A DNA stretch of 26,538 nt. Origin: a virus. The position numbers and the translations under genes were made by a program. Below, in pieces: positions 23,809 to 26,538 of the stretch. The stretch spans positions 1 through 26,538 of IMG/VR virus record IMGVR_UViG_3300042154_002293, one strand, 5' to 3'. The number at the start of each line of letters is the position of its first letter. Position 1 is the stretch's first letter. The notes beneath the pieces are model-generated. The model saw only the letters and a list, made by a program, of their open reading frames with translations, ran no database searches and had not been told where the DNA came from.

Positions 23809-24351
23809 ATGAGTAAGGATTTAGACGAAAGCGTAGATAAACTAGAGGCTGCTACTGACCCAAATACGGTAATCAGCATCGGCGGTTATAACTTCACACC
23901 AGCAAAACTTATGATTGCAGGCACGATCGTATCTACCGTTCTCGGCGGTCTTTACGGCGCATTTGAAGTCTATAAAGATTACATGTCAATGAAAGAAGCC
24001 ATTCAAACTTACGTGGCTCCAGACTTGTCTGCAATCCAAGAACGCATCACCAAAATGGAAGAGCGCGTTGATGGTGCAGTCGTTATGGTCGACGAGAGCG
24101 GTGATATTATCCGTGATGTTCGTACAGACCTAAAAGGTGACATTGATTCCCTTCAAGCGGACATTGACGCTGCAGAGCGTAGAAATCGCGAGCTAGATAA
24201 AGAAGTCCGTGGATTCGTCGGCGTAACTGATCGTGATATGAACGCAAGATTGCGTACAATAGAGCGCGAAACAGATCAGAAGTTGAAGGAATTGGAACGT
24301 AAAGTGGACGAGAAGATTCAGAAAGCCTGGGAAAATCCGTTGGCTAAATAA
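23809..24351 (+). CDS. Membrane protein with long coiled coil
   Basis: A 180-residue protein with one TM helix near 33-53 (LMIAGTIVSTVLGGLYGAF) and a long heptad-rich coiled coil from about 70 to 175. The N-terminal 30 residues are polar with GGYNFTPAKL before the helix. A strong AGAGGA ribosome site precedes the ATG. No enzyme motif. The shape (short N-terminus, TM, long coiled coil) resembles an inner-membrane spanin, but the better spanin candidate lies downstream (25884), so this may be a scaffold or accessory membrane protein. CTAAATA at 24344-24350 overlaps its last codons and stop. Confidence 0.8.
   Translation: MSKDLDESVDKLEAATDPNTVISIGGYNFTPAKLMIAGTIVSTVLGGLYGAFEVYKDYMSMKEAIQTYVAPDLSAIQERITKMEERVDGAVVMVDESGDIIRDVRTDLKGDIDSLQADIDAAERRNRELDKEVRGFVGVTDRDMNARLRTIERETDQKLKELERKVDEKIQKAWENPLAK
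24344..24350 (+). promoter_or_regulatory. CTAAATA element at the end of a gene
   Basis: The same heptamer as at 9726 and 19755. Here it overlaps the last codons and stop of the coiled-coil gene (L-A-K-stop), so coding alone could explain it. It precedes the 49-residue ORF and the holin-like gene. Weak evidence for a late promoter. Confidence 0.25.
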
Positions 24352-24360
24352 GAAACGATA

Positions 24361-24510
24361 ATGGAAACATTATGTCTCCGCAATGTAGAAAAGCGATATA
24401 TTGTGAGTTTTCGCAATCGGATTCTTATACTGACTTACGATTATAATACCGCAATGAAGTATATGAATTTTGTAAAATTTGCAAAAAATGTATTGGGAGA
24501 CAGAAAATGA
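24361..24510 (+). CDS. 49-residue hypothetical ORF
   Basis: An ATG at 24361 opens a 49-codon frame ending in TGA at 24508-24510, which overlaps the next gene's ATG as ATGA, the arrangement used by many gene pairs in this window. The protein begins METLCLRNVEKRYIV and is basic, with an amphipathic or membrane-binding look (ILILTYDYN, MKYMNFVKF). No strong Shine-Dalgarno site precedes the ATG, which is the main doubt. It fills nearly all of the only 155-base gap between larger genes here. Family unknown. Confidence 0.6.
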   Translation: METLCLRNVEKRYIVSFRNRILILTYDYNTAMKYMNFVKFAKNVLGDRK

Positions 24511-24731
24511 GTCTATTAGCAAATCTAAAGTCTATGATTTCTGATGGTGTAGATGGTTCTATTTCATCGAAGCGTGTTATTACAGTTATGGCAACATTCC
24601 TAGTTGCTTTAGCATTCGTGCTAAATCTATTCTGGGATCTAGATGTTGACGCTAACATGTATGACTCTATGATGATGATTGTTGTGGCTGGTTTAGGTAC
24701 TACTGTTGCGGAGAAATTCGCTAAAAAATAA
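24507..24731 (+). CDS. Small two-TM holin-like protein
   Basis: A 74-residue protein with two hydrophobic helices, near 22-44 (RVITVMATFLVALAFVLNLF) and 52-68 (YDSMMMIVVAGLGTTVA), a short acidic turn (WDLDVD), and a basic C-terminus (EKFAKK). Size, two helices and positively charged tail are typical of class II-type holins or pinholins, and it lies near nuclease and spanin genes. The SSKRVITV entry to the first helix recurs in small phage membrane proteins. GGGAG at 24495-24499 is its ribosome site. The holin role is inference; the two-TM protein before the endolysin is the rival candidate. Confidence 0.75.
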   Translation: MSLLANLKSMISDGVDGSISSKRVITVMATFLVALAFVLNLFWDLDVDANMYDSMMMIVVAGLGTTVAEKFAKK

Positions 24732-24744
24732 TTAGGAGATGATC

Positions 24745-25002
24745 ATGGGTACATTACTTGTTGTATTATTAGTCGCTGTTGTTGCTTGGATTGCCTGGAC
24801 ATTATTGAAGAAGCCAGACGCCAATGATGATGGCAAAGTAGATCACAAAGACGCACTTGTTGCTGCAAAGTCAGTTGCTGCTGAAGCGAAAGCAAAGGTA
24901 GTTGCTGCTGCAGATCTAAACAAGGATGGCAAAGTTGATCTTGCTGACGCAAAGGAAGCTGTTGCTAAAGTGAAGAAAGGTCGCAAGAAGAAGGCAGAGT
25001 AA
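24745..25002 (+). CDS. Membrane-anchored protein with two EF-hand/dockerin-like loops
   Basis: An 85-residue protein. The Met at 24745 is chosen because AGGAG (24734-24738) lies six bases before it, whereas it directly abuts the earlier ATG at 24739. One N-terminal TM helix (3-21) is followed by two almost identical calcium-type loops: DANDDGKVDHKD (25-36) and DLNKDGKVDLAD (58-69), each with D, N, D, D and D at positions 1, 3, 5, 9 and 12. An Ala/Lys helix separates them and the tail is Lys-rich. Two such loops are the layout of dockerin and EF-hand pairs. Calcium binding is likely from the residues; the partner is unknown. Confidence 0.85.
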   Translation: MGTLLVVLLVAVVAWIAWTLLKKPDANDDGKVDHKDALVAAKSVAAEAKAKVVAAADLNKDGKVDLADAKEAVAKVKKGRKKKAE

Positions 25003-25003
25003 T

Positions 25004-25447
25004 ATGAAGAAGAGAATAACTATAATGCAAGCTGCATTGCTTGCAATGTTTATCGGTTTATTCACTTCATATGCTTTTGCCAATCCTTACGATTATAAAA
25101 TCGTCAAGGTGAGCGATGGCGATACAGTGGTGTTTGAAGCACCATTTATGCCAGCACCACTCAAGCCGCAATTAAGTTTGCGCGTCTTGGGTGTTGACAC
25201 GCCAGAGAAAGGTGCACGCGCTGGTTGTCCAGCAGAGGCTGCTGCGGCAGAAAAAGCCAGTGCGTTTACCAAGAACCTTGTCGCCAATGCTAAAAAGATT
25301 CAGATTGAATTGAAAGAGCATGACAAGTTTGGTGGGCGTGTGCTTGGTGATCTAATTGTCGATGGTCAGAGATTATCTGAACTATTGATCAAAAACGGTC
25401 ATGCTCGTGCATACTTCGGCGAAAAGAAACAATCTTGGTGTGATTAG
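25004..25447 (+). CDS. Exported SNase-like (thermonuclease) protein
   Basis: A 147-residue nuclease of the staphylococcal nuclease fold with a signal peptide (1-26, AFA before Asn27), so it should act in the periplasm or outside. SNase signatures: VSDGDTVVF (36-44; D40 as metal ligand), LSLRVLGVDTPE (57-68; R60, D65 and E68 matching Arg35, Asp40 and Glu43 of the staphylococcal enzyme), DKFGGRVLGDLIVDG (107-121; R112 as Arg87) and ELLIKNGHA. All expected catalytic residues are present. It starts one base after the previous stop. It could degrade DNA near the envelope; whether host debris or incoming phage DNA is unknown. Confidence 0.93.
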   Translation: MKKRITIMQAALLAMFIGLFTSYAFANPYDYKIVKVSDGDTVVFEAPFMPAPLKPQLSLRVLGVDTPEKGARAGCPAEAAAAEKASAFTKNLVANAKKIQIELKEHDKFGGRVLGDLIVDGQRLSELLIKNGHARAYFGEKKQSWCD

Positions 25448-25466
25448 TGTATACAGAGATTTTTAT

Positions 25467-25880
25467 ATGAGTAACAATCCAGAATATACATTTTATCTAG
25501 AGTATTATGATCAGCCAGATGGCACATCTAAACAATGTGTAAAAGGAATTGATGATAATTATATTTTAGTCGATAATATTCAAGTTGGTGACGCTATAAA
25601 AACTGATATCAGTCTTAATGGTGTTAATACATGGAATGTGGCATCTAAAACTTTAACAACAGATACTTACGTGACATTTAAATTAGACAGCAAAAAACTA
25701 ATGTGCTCTTCTAATGCAAATTTCGCAAATTCAACAACCAAACAGTTAATTAATGTATCTGAAATAACAGATGGTATGATGTTGGGTGATAAAGTTGTTA
25801 GCGAGAAACAAGTGAATATTGATGCTGAAATTTATCAAATTAATCTAGAAAACACTGTATTAGTTTTAATGGGAAAATAA
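25467..25880 (+). CDS. Isolated Hint-like (intein/hedgehog-type) domain protein
   Basis: A 137-residue protein. The open frame extends upstream, but the Met at 25467 is preferred: it has AGAG at 25454-25457 and gives MSNNPEYTFY, and the upstream part overlaps the SNase gene. The middle follows the order of a Hint fold: ILVDNIQVGDAIKTD (as 'eelkvGDkV'), VTFKLDSKKLMCSSNANF (as the strand before the TxxH/NHxF block, but with no His), VSEITDGMMLGDKVV (a second 'eL-GD-v' turn), and DAEIYQINLENTVLVLMG (as 'vyDieVe-nhnfvanG'). The usual first Cys and block-B His are not visible, so self-splicing is unlikely. Fold assignment is by pattern only. Function unknown. Confidence 0.6.
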   Translation: MSNNPEYTFYLEYYDQPDGTSKQCVKGIDDNYILVDNIQVGDAIKTDISLNGVNTWNVASKTLTTDTYVTFKLDSKKLMCSSNANFANSTTKQLINVSEITDGMMLGDKVVSEKQVNIDAEIYQINLENTVLVLMGK

Positions 25881-25883
25881 TTT

Positions 25884-26441
25884 ATGCTTATACCATTACC
25901 ATATAAGATCCTTGCAGTTGTTCTTGTCGTCGGTGGCGCATTTGCTGCTGGATATAAGAAAGGAACTGATCAAGGCGAAGTGATGATTCAACAGGCTGCA
26001 AACGAAGCAGAACAGTTGAAGATCGAACTTGAAAAAGAACAAGCAAACATCAAAGAGCGAGTTGTGACTGAGTATGTCGACAAGATTAAAGTTGTCACTC
26101 AGAAAGAAACAATCTATCGCGATGCTGCTGAGAAACAAGTTCCTGGTAAATTTAACCTTACGAATGGTTGGGTTTACTTGCACGACACTAGCGTAAAAGG
26201 CGAGGAACTCAATCCTGAAATGACAACTGATGATAGTGATTCAGTTGTCAAGGATAATCAAGCACTTGGTACAGTGTTAGCAAATTATTCTGTTTGTTTA
26301 CAGAATGCTCAGCAACTTGTAAGTTTACAGTCATGGATTCTTGAAACAAAGGCATCTGTTGATAAGCAAAATGCTGATCGTGGTTTAGATATTAAACTAC
26401 CTGACATGCCTTGGAAGAAAAATAATGATGTTGCAAAGTAA
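25884..26441 (+). CDS. Inner-membrane spanin (Rz-like)
   Basis: A 185-residue protein with an N-terminal TM anchor (7-23) and a long charged coiled coil (about 30-85), then LTNGWVYLHD (92-101), a segment like the (L/M)SNGWVxLHD of many Rz-type spanins, and a C-terminal helix (ALGTVLANYSVCLQNAQQLV, 127-146). This is the i-spanin layout: it spans the periplasm to join an outer-membrane lipoprotein and fuse the membranes at the end of lysis. The single periplasmic Cys138 could form a dimer bond. The next ORF begins inside its 3' end, as Rz1 does in Rz. Confidence 0.82.
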   Translation: MLIPLPYKILAVVLVVGGAFAAGYKKGTDQGEVMIQQAANEAEQLKIELEKEQANIKERVVTEYVDKIKVVTQKETIYRDAAEKQVPGKFNLTNGWVYLHDTSVKGEELNPEMTTDDSDSVVKDNQALGTVLANYSVCLQNAQQLVSLQSWILETKASVDKQNADRGLDIKLPDMPWKKNNDVAK

Positions 26442-26538
26442 AATAAAATTTATATGGACTCCATTATTTTTTATAATGTTTATCTATGAATATTTTGCTC
26501 CTGGTATGGTTCTGTGTGGTAGTATGGCTCTTACAGGT
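26425..26538 (+). CDS. Probable outer spanin, 5' part only (partial)
   Basis: An ORF opens at ATGATG (26425 or 26428) in a different frame within the spanin gene and runs off the right edge with 38 codons visible. Lys-rich start, then a hydrophobic run (FIWTPLFFIMFIYEYF), and the last visible residues are SMALTG. If the next codon is Cys, this makes a lipobox (L-T-G-C), as expected of an Rz1-type outer spanin. A shorter start at ATG 26477 would give a more usual signal length. The call depends on bases outside the window. Confidence 0.5.
   Translation, partial: MMLQSKIKFIWTPLFFIMFIYEYFAPGMVLCGSMALTG

Noticed and set aside
25401-25466. Longer start for the Hint-like gene
   Set aside because: The extension overlaps the SNase coding end, reads no recognisable domain, and the ATG at 25467 has a suitably spaced ribosome site.

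Overview
The window is one contiguous stretch of a T4-like myovirus (tailed phage) genome. All supported genes are on the + strand, packed with 1- to 10-base overlaps or short gaps, and the order DNA polymerase (gp43) - UvsX - gp41 helicase is the T4-type replication core. Secretory signal peptides, a lipobox lipoprotein and an apparent two-component spanin point to a Gram-negative host. The mix of small conserved domains looks like that of aquatic T4-like phages, but the sequence does not identify the host. No tRNA, rRNA, CRISPR array, integrase or insertion sequence was seen.

Region 1 (1-7100), replication and accessory functions: the tail of an unrecognised upstream ORF, a small LSm/Hfq-like protein, a family B DNA polymerase with a TTG start, a sigma70-like promoter, UvsX, a small protein whose 3' end overlaps the helicase gene by 188 bases in another frame, gp41 helicase, an HExxH zincin-like protein and a possible PD-(D/E)XK-type protein.

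Region 2 (7109-9701), dTDP-sugar cassette: RmlB (dTDP-glucose 4,6-dehydratase), RmlA (glucose-1-phosphate thymidylyltransferase) and an RmlD-like reductase. There is no RmlC epimerase or glycosyltransferase in the window.

Region 3 (9762-17037), a late-type module of mosaic proteins: a protein resembling the DUF6267 family (possible nucleotidyltransferase/ligase-like fold), an 814-residue fusion of a nucleotidyltransferase, a P-loop kinase and several small phage domains, a cupin, a Lys/Glu/Ala-rich repetitive protein with several (I/V)xE sites like those cut by T4 prohead protease, and four small conserved phage proteins. Two proteins here begin with MLKFxxFLxE, similar to the capsid-targeting leader of T4 internal head proteins.

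Region 4 (17041-26538), lysis and cell-envelope module: a lipoprotein, a two-TM protein, a GH19 + M15 endolysin and a virion-type protein, then an exported Asn/Thr/Ser-repeat protein, an exported NIDO-like protein, coiled-coil membrane proteins, a 49-residue ORF, a holin-like protein, a membrane-anchored protein with two EF-hand/dockerin-like loops, an exported SNase-type nuclease, an isolated Hint-like domain, an inner-membrane spanin and, cut by the window edge, a probable outer spanin. Eleven of the fifteen genes here carry an export or membrane signal. This envelope-directed block is the best candidate in the window for an undescribed system.
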